Assembly (NCBI RefSeq): GCF_030272615.1
Contig: NC_081415.1
Location: 626,447,740 to 626,511,739, forward strand
Direction of reading: 5' to 3'
DNA length: 64,000 nucleotides
Source of the DNA: Cryptomeria japonica
Taxonomy: Eukaryota > Streptophyta > Pinopsida > Cupressales > Cupressaceae
Shown in pieces: positions 10,351-21,351 of this stretch (the stretch's first letter is position 1; every line of letters begins with the position of its first letter). The notes beneath the pieces were generated by a model. That model did not search any database and was not told the DNA's origin. It was given only the letters and a program-made list of their open reading frames with translations. The position numbers were made by a program, and so were the translations under genes.

Positions 10351-10920
10351 ATGGAACCAGCAGAGGCAGTTATCATTGGCACAACTGATCTACATCCAGC
10401 AACTTCTCTATCAGAACTAGAAAGGCAAAAATACTTGGAACTCTTCAAAAGGAGGCAAATCAAAAGATGGTCATATGCAGACATTCCAGGGTTGGATCCA
10501 GATCTTATAATACATCACCTGAATATCAGTTCAGGAGCAAGCATCAATAATAAAACACATCATGGATCAAGAGCAAGCATACTATTCATCACACCACAAG
10601 GTCATACAATTCTGAAAGCATACAAATTAAGCTTCCCATGCACCAACAACACTGTAGAGTATGAGGCTTTGGTTACAGGTATCAAAATGGCTGTCTAATG
10701 GAACATTACACAACTTCGGGTCTTTGGAGACTCTTAGCTCATCATCAATCAAATCAATGATGATTATCAAACAAAAGATGACAAACTCATGCCTTACAAA
10801 AAGATGGTGGATGACTTCAAGAAATATTTTGTTGAAATCACTTTTGAACAAAGTCCAAGAAATGATAACAAAGCAGCAGATGGCATGGCAACACTTGCTT
10901 CTCTATTAAAAACACAGGAA
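10351..10920 (+). pseudogene. Gy2 pre-RT linker fused in frame to the second RNase H
   Basis: The frame reads a pre-RT linker (WSYADIPGLDPDLIIHHLN, about 10474-10530) and then, within about 15 residues, enters an RNase H of the type found as an extra domain in Tat elements: ILFITPQGHT, SFPCTNNTVEYEALV, VFGDS and DNKAADGMATLASLL. Everything that should lie between, the reverse transcriptase and the first RNase H, is absent, and the reading frame is preserved across the junction. In-frame stops are at 10696 (TAA) and 10735 (TAG). Confidence 0.8.
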
Positions 10921-12280
10921 AATCAAGAGCGTTATGAATTACTGGTTGAAGAGTTGTTTCATCCCGCCTTTAATTGTCCCGATTCCCAAACCATCTGTCA
11001 AATTATTGGACATGATTCCTCCAGCTATGGCCAAACTTACACATACTTGAAAGATAACATCTTACCTCCTGACTTATCGAAAAATCAAAAGAGAAACTTT
11101 ATTCGCCAATCCTTCCATTATACTCTTATCGCGGATACCCTATTTAAATGAGGTCTAGATGGTAGTCTTTTAAGATGTCTCGAACAAGAAGAATCTGAGA
11201 AGGCCTTAAAGGAAATCTATAATGACATTTGTGGCACTCATTCAAGTGGTCTTACCTTTTAAAAAAAAACTCATAAGCTTGGGCTATTATTGGCCGACTA
11301 TGGAACGAGATTCTTTTCAGATAGCTAGAACGTGCAAACAATGTCAGATCCATGGAAACTTGATCCATGCACCAGCACAAGGACTTCATGCTTTGGCAAC
11401 ATCTTGGCCTTTCTGCCAATGGGGTCTTGATCTAGTAGGAAAGATAAATCCTTCTTCATCTAATGGTCACAAATTCATCCTTGTAGCTACAGAATATTTT
11501 ACAAAATGGACCGAGGTAGTACCTGTCACAAATATCATAGGAAAACAAATTGCTGCATTCATCTTGAATTACATCATCTGTCGCTATGGAATACCAATGA
11601 CCATTATCACTGATAATGGGCAACCATTCAAGAATCAGGATGTACAAGAGCTATGTGAGAAGTTCAAAATCCAACACAGATTCTCCACACCATATTATCC
11701 ACAGGGAAATGGGCGGGTGAAAGCATCTAACAAAACTATTCTAAAAATCCTCAAAAAGACAGTGAACAATGCTCGGAAAGATTGGCATATTCAACTGAAA
11801 CCTGCTCTCTGGGCCTACCACACTAGTATCCACACACCAATAGGTGCCACACCTTTCTCTCTTGTATATGGATCAGAAGCCATATTGCCAATCAAAGTAG
11901 AGATACCCTCTCTATGTGTATCACTAAAAGGACTTATCCTAGATGAAGAACAACGAGTATCTAGACTACAAGAGTTAGAACTGATCCATGAAAGAAGATA
12001 AAATGCCTTTGATCATCTAAAGGTATATCAGCAAAGAATGTGCCGAATTTATAATCACAAGGTCAAACCATGAGTCTTTCAAGTGGGAGAACTAGTACTA
12101 AAGGAAAATCCACGAAATCAGTCAAATCGAGAAAAGAAGGGAAAATTTGAACCAAACTGGTTAGGTCTATTTGTGGTCACAACAATATTTGGGTCAGGGG
12201 CATATCAGCTATCAACACAAGATGAAGATCAACTCGAGGAACCCATCAATAGCATGCATCTGAAGAAGTTTTATGTCTAA
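10921..12280 (+). pseudogene. Gy2 integrase, catalytic Glu replaced
   Basis: The frame continues from RNase H through a zinc-binding region (His pair near 11200, CKQC at about 11335) into the DDE core. The first Asp is in WGLDLVG and the second in ITDNGQPF. At the third catalytic position the sequence reads GNGRVKASNK, with Lys where Glu is required. There is a stop at 11149, a +1 shift near 11250, and stops at 12001 and about 12071. The C-terminal domain (12083-12280) ends PINSMHLKKFYV. The family inserts element cDNA into the genome; this copy cannot be active. Confidence 0.85.
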
Positions 12281-12282
12281 AA

Positions 12283-12420
12283 AATCCAAAAATAGTGAAA
12301 AAGCAAAAAAATAAATCCAAGAAACAGTGAAAAAGCAAAAAATCCCAAAACAGTGAAAAAAGCAGAAAAATCCAAAAACAGTGAAAAAGCAGAAAATCCA
12401 AAAACAGTAAAAAATCAAAT
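12283..12420 (+). repeat. A-rich short tandem repeat after integrase
   Basis: Five units containing AGTGAAAAAGC and AATCCAAAAA recur every 26-32 bases directly after the integrase stop. No coding signal. Confidence 0.7.
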
Positions 12421-12439
12421 ATGAGAAAAAGTGCAATAA

Positions 12440-14331
12440 AAATAGATGGTGAAAACCTGGCAAACAGGCACTATTTGTCGGCTAGCTCTGCCATTTATTG
12501 GTTCATGCTTTCTTCCGCTTGTATTCTTTTCCATTAGCGCTGTTCATATTCATCATAAAGCTTTGTACATATGCAGGCATCCCAGGTGATTTCTCATCAT
12601 GGTTTGGATCATTGACTATGTCATAATAAGGCTTGTTTCTAGGCTGGGGGCAAAATCCTGAACCTGGTTGGGGGTAAAAAGTTGCAATCATTTTGAGCTT
12701 AATCAAAGCAGGTAGAACAACAATCAGACAACGCTTGTCAAGCGAAAAACTGAGATACATCCTACATTGAACATAAGATCACATTGTCAACCATTAACTA
12801 TCACATATCAATCTAAACATGACAAAACACATATCAATGGATGATATATCTTGACTCATGATTTTAACACTTTGGCAATAATGGTTCAACTATTTTATTT
12901 TGATTTTCGCTATCATGATTTCTGAGTTACTCCAAGATGTCTTTGACTAGAGGAACGAGGAAAGAACATGATATTTTTCTTGTCTACTATCTTTAAATTA
13001 ATCATTAATATGTGCAAAGTTCTCTAAGGAAATGATCATCAGAGTATCATCGAAGACATTTCAGACTTGCATATAGAAATGGTTAGTACTGCCTGTTTTA
13101 CGCAAGCAACACTTTGGTTATCTTGGTTCAATTATACCTCGATGCTTGTGCTAACTTGCAATATCAAAACCCAGGAAAGTAGTGCTCAGGTCATCTTGGT
13201 TCAATTATACCATTGATGTTTGCACTCAATTCCCACATTTTAAAGGCTCAATGATGAAACAAAGCAATGACTCCATGACCGGTCCAATCACTGCATTGCA
13301 TTGCATTTTAAGATAGATTTGCATTTCATTTTGCATGGGATCACAATGCCCATCTTTTCCAAGGCCAAAGATAACATGGCGTTATCTCTCTTATTACGTG
13401 ATTGAGTAAATTGGACAATAACAAAAATAATCAATTCATTCATCCTACATGATAAGTTAGTTCATCTCATGTAACCATTGCATACCGAGGCATCATTCAT
13501 GTAAAACATCAACTCATTCATTCATTTAGTATGATCATTGCATGGCATTCATTAAATCTCAAATCATATAAAATAACACCATTGCATTGTATTGCATCCA
13601 TCTCATATTAACATGCATGAGAAAATCATAAAAATATCATAAACATAGAAAGCATTGCATCGCACAAACATCACATAAAAATTATAAGCATCACCATACA
13701 TATTTGCATTTGCATACATCATGTAAATACTGCATCATCGTATATCTATCATCTAGAATTCATAAGCGTATAGAAATTAAAGCATACATCAAGCATACAT
13801 CATGAAAGTAACTGCACATCATAATCATATGTCAAATAGAATGCATCTATCATTTCATAGGTCATGTAGAGAGAATAGAATCAACTGCATATCATATCAT
13901 CAAAACAAGATCAATGTACAAGGTACAATGATATCACAAAATATATGAGATACATCACAAATATACATCGTAGGAATCATCAATATCTCATCACAAAAAG
14001 GTGTGTACATAAATAGATTAATGTCCCATATTAGTGTGACCACTCGAATGCAGAGTGGAACTCTGTCATGATGCGACAGGTAGAGTAGCACCAGCTGATA
14101 CCCCTGTGCCTGAGTCCCCACCTGGGGGAGCTCTCTGAAGTGGCCCTGTCACTCCTCGACTCTCAGTCTTGCTCTGTCTCGATCTCTTGCTCAGCTGTGA
14201 AAATCCTGGAGCCCTTCGATCAGAGGAACAATAGTAAAGTATAAAGTCCTGTAATAATCAGCCTCTCGGATCCCTTGGCGCATCATCTTCAGGTCACTCT
14301 TCCCTGAAGTAGACCCTCCTGACAACTGTAC
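12440..14331. other. Gy2 non-coding spacer between integrase and antisense gene
   Basis: AT-rich with scattered CATTGCAT and CATCATAT words at 13300-13900 and a short direct repeat of a CATCTTGGTTCAATTATACC phrase near 13118 and 13193. Only short frames without domains. I see nothing functional beyond element interior. Confidence 0.5.
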
Positions 14332-16060
14332 CTATGTCTCAACCTGCCGAAACCTATCCATAGCTGCATCTCTCTTGACTAGGAGAGAAGCCATCTTAGT
14401 CTCTAGCTGGGCCATCTGAGAGTCCCTCTCTGCTAGTTGACTCTCTAGCTGCTGAACCTGAGCCTGTAGGTCCGTAATCTGAGCCTGCTGCTGATGCGAC
14501 GACATCCTAATGAGGATCTGTCGATGTGCCTCTACCTGTGGCTGCTCAGCCCGTGATACTGTCATAGGTACCTAGTCAACTGGGGGTACCTCCTGCTATG
14601 GAACCTGATGTCTCTGATCCCTTGGACCTGATCTCCTGCGTCTGACCACTTGGGCCATCCAATCTGTATATACATCTCGAGAAGATCTGAAACTTCTAGC
14701 TCCTGGTGTGCCCATCGCTGCCACTGCCACTGCTCGACCATCTCCCCCATCATCATCTCCCCCATCCCCCCATCATCATCTCCTCCCTCATCATCTTTGG
14801 CACCATGATCTCCTGTATCTCCTCCATATCCATCCCATCTTCGCTATCATCTCTCCACTCACCATCCCTCCGTCGTCTAGGAGCTCTGCGTCGTAGCCTC
14901 TCATCATCCTCATCAAAAATTGGCTCTGGCTCATCCAGACATATCAGCCTCGGAAACCTATGTACAACACAGTGCATAACATGCTCATGTGTCATCCTGT
15001 TATCCATCACGCCTGGAAGATGATCCCAATCAACCGACTCCAATGATCGATACTCTGTGCAGGCCTGGTCATATGAAATAGAAGGCCCCCAAATAGCTAC
15101 ATCCAATCTCAGACGAGCATAATGAGTTGTACCATGTGGCATCTCCTGTATCCTACCATACTGTCTCAACACCCTCATACAAAGGAATTGCTCGATGACA
15201 TAGGGTATTGACCCAATCAGATTTCGCGTCATGAATACATACGACATCTCCACTGCATCCTCAGGCCAAATCTCACAATCCTTGTATGGTCTCCATATCA
15301 CAGTATCTAGATCATCCAAGGTCCGTCGCCAATACTTTAATTTGCCTAGCTTTCATTGGACAATAATACCTAGATACCCCTCAGCATAAGGCCTCCTTAC
15401 AGGTCTATCTCTGTTAGCCAATGGTCGTGTGATAGGTAGATGCTCCCAAGCCCATATCTGAAGCACGATCACCCCAGCTGATAACGCAGCTGATCCTTGA
15501 TACATAACTCAGTGCAAGCCATGATACAAATGCGCCAACATACATGACCCCCACGCAAAGCGGGTCCCCTCTGTCACCATCTGCTCAAGAAGACAACCCC
15601 ATCCAACAGATAATCCCTTTGACCTATGATCAGGACAAAGGAAGCCTCCAATAAATTCGGCAAGCACAGTCGGTAATGTGGCATATCCTAACTCTAGCAT
15701 CTCCTGCCACACAATATCATACCCACCTATCTCATCATCCTCAAACACACGAAAAAGTGCCTCTATCCCACCCCGCTCATTGAGATCATAATATACTAGA
15801 TCACCCATCACAGGGATGTGCAGAATCCGATAGACATCCTCTGGTGTCACCGTAATCTCTTCCGTTGGCAAATGAAATGTGTTATGCTCACTATGCCAAC
15901 ACTCTGCTAAAGCTGTCAGTAATCCTCAGTTTATTAAAGGCCAGGGCATGTCAAGAAGGGAAGATAAACCACCCCTGCCAATGTGGTCTCACTCCACCTG
16001 GCTAAGGCGGGGTATCGACATCCATGTCTTCGGGAAACACTCCCAAGACTAAAGAATGGT
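14332..16060 (-). pseudogene. Antisense plant mobile domain (PMD) protein carried by Gy2
   Basis: On the minus strand, opposite to gag-pol, a long reading can be followed from about 16060 to 14332 with a few stops and shifts. It opens with a segment ending LLDMPWPLIN, then ECWHSEHNT and FHLPTEEITVTPEDVYRIL (about 15870), the hallmark start of the PMD family. Next come IWAWEHLPITRPLANRDRPV (about 15440) and the C-terminal half of the domain (15319 downward, VIWRPYKD...). An Arg-rich then acidic tail follows (around 14870), with a Gln/Glu-rich coiled coil (14565-14332). PMD proteins occur in host genes and in transposable elements; the biochemical role is not settled. Breaks include a TGA near 15918 and a stop near 15360. 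Confidence 0.75.
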
Positions 16061-16375
16061 AAAGTGCTCCTGCAATCAAATCATCTCATCATATCAGTTT
16101 CTTGATTTATCTATCTATCAAATCAATCTATCTATCGGTCTATTTTGATCAAATCTTGTTGGGCCCCTATCAATGATGCTCATCTATCATGAGGTCATTA
16201 TCAAACTTATCTCATCTTGTGCAAGCATCGATATAATCGGAATTGATCATCAAATTTATCAATCAAGAGCGTCGAATTTTATCAATTAGATAGCTAATCA
16301 AATCTTACCCATCAAAAATCAAAATCAAATTGACAGCAAAGTCAACCAATCTACCAATCAAATCATTTTCCCAAA

Positions 16376-16560
16376 AATCATCAAAATCAAAAAAATCATC
16401 AAAATCGTCAAAATCATCAAAATCGAAAAATAAAAAAAAACGAAAAAACATCAAAATTGTCAAAACCAAAAAAATAATCAAAATTGTCAAAATTGAAAAA
16501 AAATTTGAAAAATCAAATCGAAAAAACCATAAAAATAAGAAAATTGTCAAAACTTGAAAA
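16376..16560. repeat. Low-complexity AAAATCATC/AAAATTGTC tract
   Basis: Short 9-base-like words such as AAAATCATC and AAAATCGTC repeat with heavy A-richness. Long Lys/Ser-rich or Phe/Asp-rich frames here are artefacts of that composition. Confidence 0.75.
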
Positions 16561-16570
16561 AAAATAAAAC

Positions 16571-16722
16571 CCTCCCCCCGTGGTACCCGTGGCGCCGTCA
16601 GCTCCGCCTGCAGCGCCGACGGCGGCTGCGGTGGCGCTCGCGGCACCTCTTGCAGCGCCGACGGTGCTTGTGGTGGCACCGGTGGCGGCTGCCGCCGGGC
16701 CTCCGCCTCCACCACTGCCTTT
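16571..16722. other. Isolated GC- and CpG-rich island
   Basis: A ~150-bp block very rich in G, C and CpG inside some of the most AT-rich DNA of the window. It contains a 42-bp near-duplication beginning GCAGCGCCGAC at 16610 and 16652. It lies about 500 bp upstream of the antisense PMD frame in that gene's orientation. It could be a Pro/Ala-rich N-terminal extension, a 5' UTR or promoter, or captured DNA; the sequence does not decide. Confidence 0.7.
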
Positions 16723-17450
16723 TCCCTCCAAAATGCAAAAAAAAATTCAAAAAAAATAAAATTTTGATGTATTTTTTTTTAAAAAATGCATAAATATATT
16801 AATTTTTTTCGAATGCAAATTGGAATTTTTTTGAAAATCCGGAAAACCCATTTCACGAATTGAAAAACCCATTTCAAATATATAATTTTTTTTCCCAACC
16901 CATCTGGCGAAAATGCTAAAAAATGATTTTTTTAATGCAAATAGCTAAAATTTTCAAAAATCAGTTAAAAATTTACAAAGCTGGGTTTTCTCGAAGTACA
17001 TACTGGTGGACCATATGCCGGAGGATGCTCGTATCACCGAACTCGCTCGAACCTATGGTGGTGGTATGGGATCACCATTCCTTCCTCCATAGCAATTTTT
17101 CTCAAACAACTGCACTGCACAAATGAGGAGTGGTAAAAGGAATTTATCTTTTTAAACTCATAATGGGGCATTTAAGTGGGATTTTTATTCCACTTATTTT
17201 TAATCATCTAATCAACTAATCAGCCTGGCAGGGCAGCATTTTCAAATTTCTTATCGGGAAATGAATCGGATTGACTCTAAAAATCTCTAAAAAATCAAAA
17301 AATTATTAAAAATCTAAAAATCGAAAGAATTTCAAATTTTTTTTTCAAAAAAATAAAAAAATCGCGAAAAATTCACAAACATTTGAAAATTATCCGATTC
17401 ATCTCCCGAGGGGGCATCCTCGCATCGATATCTATCAATTAGCGTCTGGG
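16723..17450. other. A/T homopolymer-rich non-coding segment of Gy2
   Basis: Dominated by A and T runs with short unique pieces (16980-17130). No domains or clear repeats. Confidence 0.5.
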
Positions 17451-17740
17451 GCATCATATCGAGATTTATCATCTCCAAAATCAAAATCGCATCATATCGA
17501 GATTTATCATCTCCAAGATCGAAATCACATCATATCAAAATTTATCATCTCCAAAATCAAATCGGCATCATATCAAGATTTATCATCTCCAAAATCGAAT
17601 CGACATCATATCAAGATTCATCATCTTCAAAATCGAATCGACATCATATCGAGATTTATCATCTCCAAATCAAATTAGTATCACATCGAAACCAAATCCG
17701 CATCAAATCAAGATCGAATCTACATCCTATCAAAATCAAT
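17451..17740 (+). repeat. 38-bp tandem array upstream of the Gy2 polypurine tract
   Basis: Six units starting with GCATCATATC or ACATCATATC lie exactly 38 bases apart (17451, 17489, 17527, 17565, 17603, 17641). Degraded CATC-type words follow to about 17740. The array ends about 60 bases before the polypurine tract. Confidence 0.9.
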
Positions 17741-17798
17741 ATCAACAACATCATCAATCAAGTTTTCTTTGAACCAACGCGTCGTCACACATCGCTTC

Positions 17799-17812
17799 AA
17801 AGAGGGGCAAAA
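17799..17812 (+). other. Gy2 polypurine tract
   Basis: CAAAGAGGGGCAAAA directly precedes the 3' LTR start TGTATACACC. Gy5 has the near-identical CAAAGAGGGACAAAA at its corresponding place on the minus strand. This is the expected plus-strand primer. Confidence 0.85.
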
Positions 17813-18872
17813 TGTATACACCTAAAAATGGTCTGAAGATAGTTAATTAAATACGTAGTTATTTGATTAATTCCCCTTCCCAATTAATTGAATTCACAAG
17901 CAATTTAATTAATTTCTCTATTCATCTACTAGTAAATAAATCTAAATGATTTATTTATATAGTTCATCTCATATCCCCCTTTGATTAATTAATTCTAAAT
18001 TAATTAATGTCTCCCCATATTAATCAACTCTTCTAATCCCTAATTAAGATTAACAAACTCAATTTTGTTGAGATTAATTACCATTTTCCAATTATTTGAA
18101 TTTCTAAATTCAAATGAGCACATGGCTCCTTACTTTAACGACTTAACCTAACCGTCCCCTAACTTAACCCATTCAATCTAATCTTGGGTCTAACTAACCC
18201 TATACAATCTTGCACATTCTAACCTCCTTATCCTAACCTCCCATGGTGTGGATATTCTCTCCTTGAGACATATGGCACTTTTGCCACATGTCTCCTCCCT
18301 TGGACACTTGCCCTCTCATGAGCAAGGCTCCTTGACACTTGTCACCACAGAGATGACAAGTGTCTCTTCCTCCATCCTCTTCTCCAACTTCCTCAATCTT
18401 GGCCCTTGATATCTTCAGATCAGATCTGGACCGTTGATTCCTGCCACCTCAACTTTGGCCTTGGAATTATTATAAATATCCTCCATTTTGGAGCAATAAG
18501 GATCCCATCTCATATCAATTTAGACATCATTACTATAGGCAATTTGCATTTCAATTATCTAGTAATTAGATTTTGGATTTATCATAGCATGTTAATCTAG
18601 TTTCTTAAATCATGCATTTCATATCATCTCCATAGTCAATCATGATCAAATAGCTACTCAACTCTTGAGTTGTCACTTTGGAGGTCATTGCTCCGCTGAG
18701 AGCCCATCAATCCAACACTTTCAAGGTCCTCAAGAATAGAGGAAAATGAGACATTTCAAGGAAGGCTTATGGTTTGCATCTTTGATTTAGTTTTGAAATT
18801 AAGATTTTCAATTATATTATATTGTCTCATTATATGTGTATGCCTTTTATATACCACATTTTTAGCATCACA
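17813..18872 (+). repeat. Gy2 3' LTR
   Basis: About 1060 bp, starting TGTATACACCTAAAAATGG and ending CATCACA. It pairs with 3772-4788 and retains the 5' tip and TATA box missing there. A microsatellite starts exactly at its right end. Confidence 0.85.
18471..18478 (+). promoter_or_regulatory. TATA box of the Gy2 3' LTR
   Basis: TATAAATA lies about 400 bases before the LTR end. The corresponding 19 bases are deleted from the 5' LTR. Confidence 0.6.
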
Positions 18873-18877
18873 CATAC

Positions 18878-18930
<53 letters not shown>

Positions 18931-19116
18931 GGTATGTATCTATATAGATACACATACATATACATATATATGTATATGTATTTGTGTGTATTCATGTACA
19001 TACATATGTATAGGTACACACACACACATACACACATTTGTATGTGTGTGTTCATGTACATACATATGTATATGTACACACACATACACATACACACATG
19101 TATACATGTATACAAG

Positions 19117-19184
<68 letters not shown>

Positions 19185-19208
19185 CACATACACATATATA
19201 TGAGTATG

Positions 19209-19293
<85 letters not shown>
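18873..19293. repeat. Compound microsatellite
   Basis: Ordered blocks: (TA)n to 18892, (TG)18 at 18893-18928, mixed TATACA/CACA words, a 6-bp CATATA array at about 19118-19183, (TG)n at 19217-19243 and (GA)n at about 19243-19292. It starts at the end of the Gy2 LTR and stops where Gy3 coding sequence begins. All long frames through it are artefacts. Confidence 0.95.
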
Positions 19294-19297
<4 letters not shown>

Positions 19298-20460
19298 TTG
19301 AGATGAGCCGACAACAGTTGCCAGAGGCAAGGAAGTTGTAAGAAGACTTGGAAATTCATCTTGGAGGAGTTGTTGTATGGAATCTTCAGGGACCATTGGG
19401 TTTTTGTACAAAATTAGGTGATGACCATTGATAAGTAGAGAAAATCATACTGGATCCATGGTTCGTAGATGCATTGAGCCATTAGAGAAGACATCTGCAA
19501 TTTTGTAGGGTCTGAGCTAATGAGTTTGAAACTTACCCTGATTATCTCTGAATGTTGAATCATACAAAAGTTCCCATTCACCAACAAAAAACTTTGATTT
19601 TATGTTCCTATCATGTCATTTCATTCATTGATTCTAAACAACTTCAATGTGATGGAGTGCTTCTTTTTGAAGTTCATCTAGTTCATTCAATTGAAGTATC
19701 CTCTACTTCTATGCTTCAATAATATTTATGCCCAACTCGAGAGTTGTCCTTAATGTTTTATGTTCAAATTCAATGTGAATAATAGCCTTTTGTGCATACA
19801 CCAACTCAAAAGGTGTGAACCTCATTGTTGTTTTCCAAGTAGTTCTATAGGCCCATACTGCTTCTGATCATCTGGATGCCAAATCATTTTTGGGCAGAGC
19901 TATTGTCTTAGTAAGGATCCCTTCTATCTCTCTATTGGTGACTTCTACTTGGCCATTGGCCTATGGATGATATGGGGTAGATTTCCTATGCCTGAGCTTG
20001 TATTCATTCATAAGTGCTTGAATGAGAGTGGATGTAAATTTTGGCCCTTGGTCTAATACAATTTCTCGAGGAACATCATACCTTGTGGAAATTTCCTCAT
20101 AGAGGAATTCAACTACCTTACTTTATTGAGCATGTTTTATATCTTTCACTTCAACCTATTTCATTAAATAATTCGCATAGACCAAAAGGTATTGCTTATT
20201 ATTTGATGGAGGATCAATAGGTCCAATAAAATATATCCCCCATTTGTCAAAGAATTAGAGTACCAGCTGTAGTTGCAATGACATGTCATCTGACTTAGTT
20301 GGTTTCCCCATCCTCTGACATCTATCAGATTGCCTAGTATACTTCACGACATCTTTATGCAAGGAAGGCCAATAGTAACCAGTGTTAAGAATCTTCATGT
20401 CTATTTGCTTTGCTACAAAGTGTCCACCACAAGGCTAATCATGAAAAGCATGCAAAATGT
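19294..20460 (-). pseudogene. Gy3 integrase
   Basis: Read on the minus strand with several stops. It shows a zinc-knuckle-like CDRCQR (about 20325), then the core. The first catalytic Asp position reads WGIYFIGP, with Tyr in place of Asp. The second is kept in VLDQGPKFTS and the Glu is kept in GQVEVTNRE (about 19955). C-terminal integrase sequence runs to the microsatellite. Loss of the first Asp alone would inactivate it. Confidence 0.75.
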
Positions 20461-20669
20461 CATAAATCTCATCTTCTCTGATGCACCTTCGCACGACAAT
20501 GTTAGGTCATGTATAAAATAGGTATCTTGATATCCATGAGTATAGAAGACTCTTTTCTACTAAATTATTTTTCTCTTTTGGGGAGAAATATGTGGGAGTT
20601 CTTCCAGTCACCAAATAATTAGGAATCTTTGTATACCACAGTGTATGAGTAGGAATGGAAACAATATGC

Positions 20670-21023
20670 TTATGAGAAAAAATAGTCATCTATAACAAGC
20701 TCCTTTGCTCCATGAGTTAATTGTGAAAGAAAATCTGCAACTACATTCGCTCTGCTTGGCTTATCCACTATTGTTATATTAAATTCTTGTTGAAGCAACA
20801 ACCATCTAGCCAATCTACCACCAACCACAAGTTTATTCATTAGATACTTTATTGCTACATGATCACTATATATAAATACCTGGTATCTAGTGATGTAATG
20901 TCTAAACATATTGATGGCATAGATGACTGCTAACTTTTCTTTCTCAGTGATAGTGTAGTTGCAAATATTCAATACTACCTCCTTTTTGTCCAAGTACTGA
21001 TTTGATTGCATGGTTAGATTCAT
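20670..21023 (-). pseudogene. Gy3 RNase H
   Basis: Typical Gypsy RNase H features: TITEKEKLAVIYAINMFRHY with the catalytic Glu, IYSDHVAIKYL with Asp, and ANVVADFLSQL with the last Asp. It degrades RNA in RNA-DNA hybrids during reverse transcription. The frame is separated from the RT by decayed sequence (21024-21350). Confidence 0.8.
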
Positions 21024-21351
21024 TTATGTGAATGTGGAAAGGAAGTGTCCAATTTGGTCCTCTAAGAACTAGAGCATTAGTTAGCAGATCCTTAAACGTT
21101 CAAAATGCTTCTTGACAAGGAGTCCAATCAAACTCTGAATCCTTAGTTATTAAGGTGTATAATGGTGCAACAATTTTACTAGACTCGTTGACGAACTATT
21201 TATAATAACTAGCATGGACTACAAAACTCCTCACATTGTGTTGTTTGGATGGAACAAGAAGGTTCTTGATGACTTCAATCTTTATTGGATCCACTTCTAT
21301 ACCATGCTTAGAGATGTAGTGGCCAAGGACTACTCCTTCTTGCATCATCAT

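Larger units (their letters stand above)
3772..18872 (+). mobile_element. Gy2: Tat-like Ty3/Gypsy element lacking reverse transcriptase, with an antisense gene
   Basis: Two matching LTRs (3772-4788, 17813-18872) bound a 13 kb interior with a primer-binding site, a 3.5 kb repeat-rich leader, a protease-RNase H-integrase reading frame, an antisense PMD-like gene and a polypurine tract. Tat affiliation is inferred from the protease style, the second (archaeal-type) RNase H, the long leader and the antisense gene; extra genes in either orientation are known in Tat-lineage elements. Capsid-type gag and reverse transcriptase are absent, so it is non-autonomous. The first 25 or so bases of the 5' LTR are missing because of Gy1. 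Confidence 0.85.

Noticed and set aside
16305-16715. Pro/Ala-rich then Phe/Asp-rich 136-residue ORF
   Set aside because: It joins the GC island to a low-complexity A-rich tract. The first part might belong to the antisense gene, but the ORF as a whole is compositional.
18756-19359. Several long open frames on both strands, rich in Tyr/Val, His/Thr or Arg/Glu
   Set aside because: They are translations of dinucleotide and 6-bp microsatellites, open in many frames at once, with no domain.
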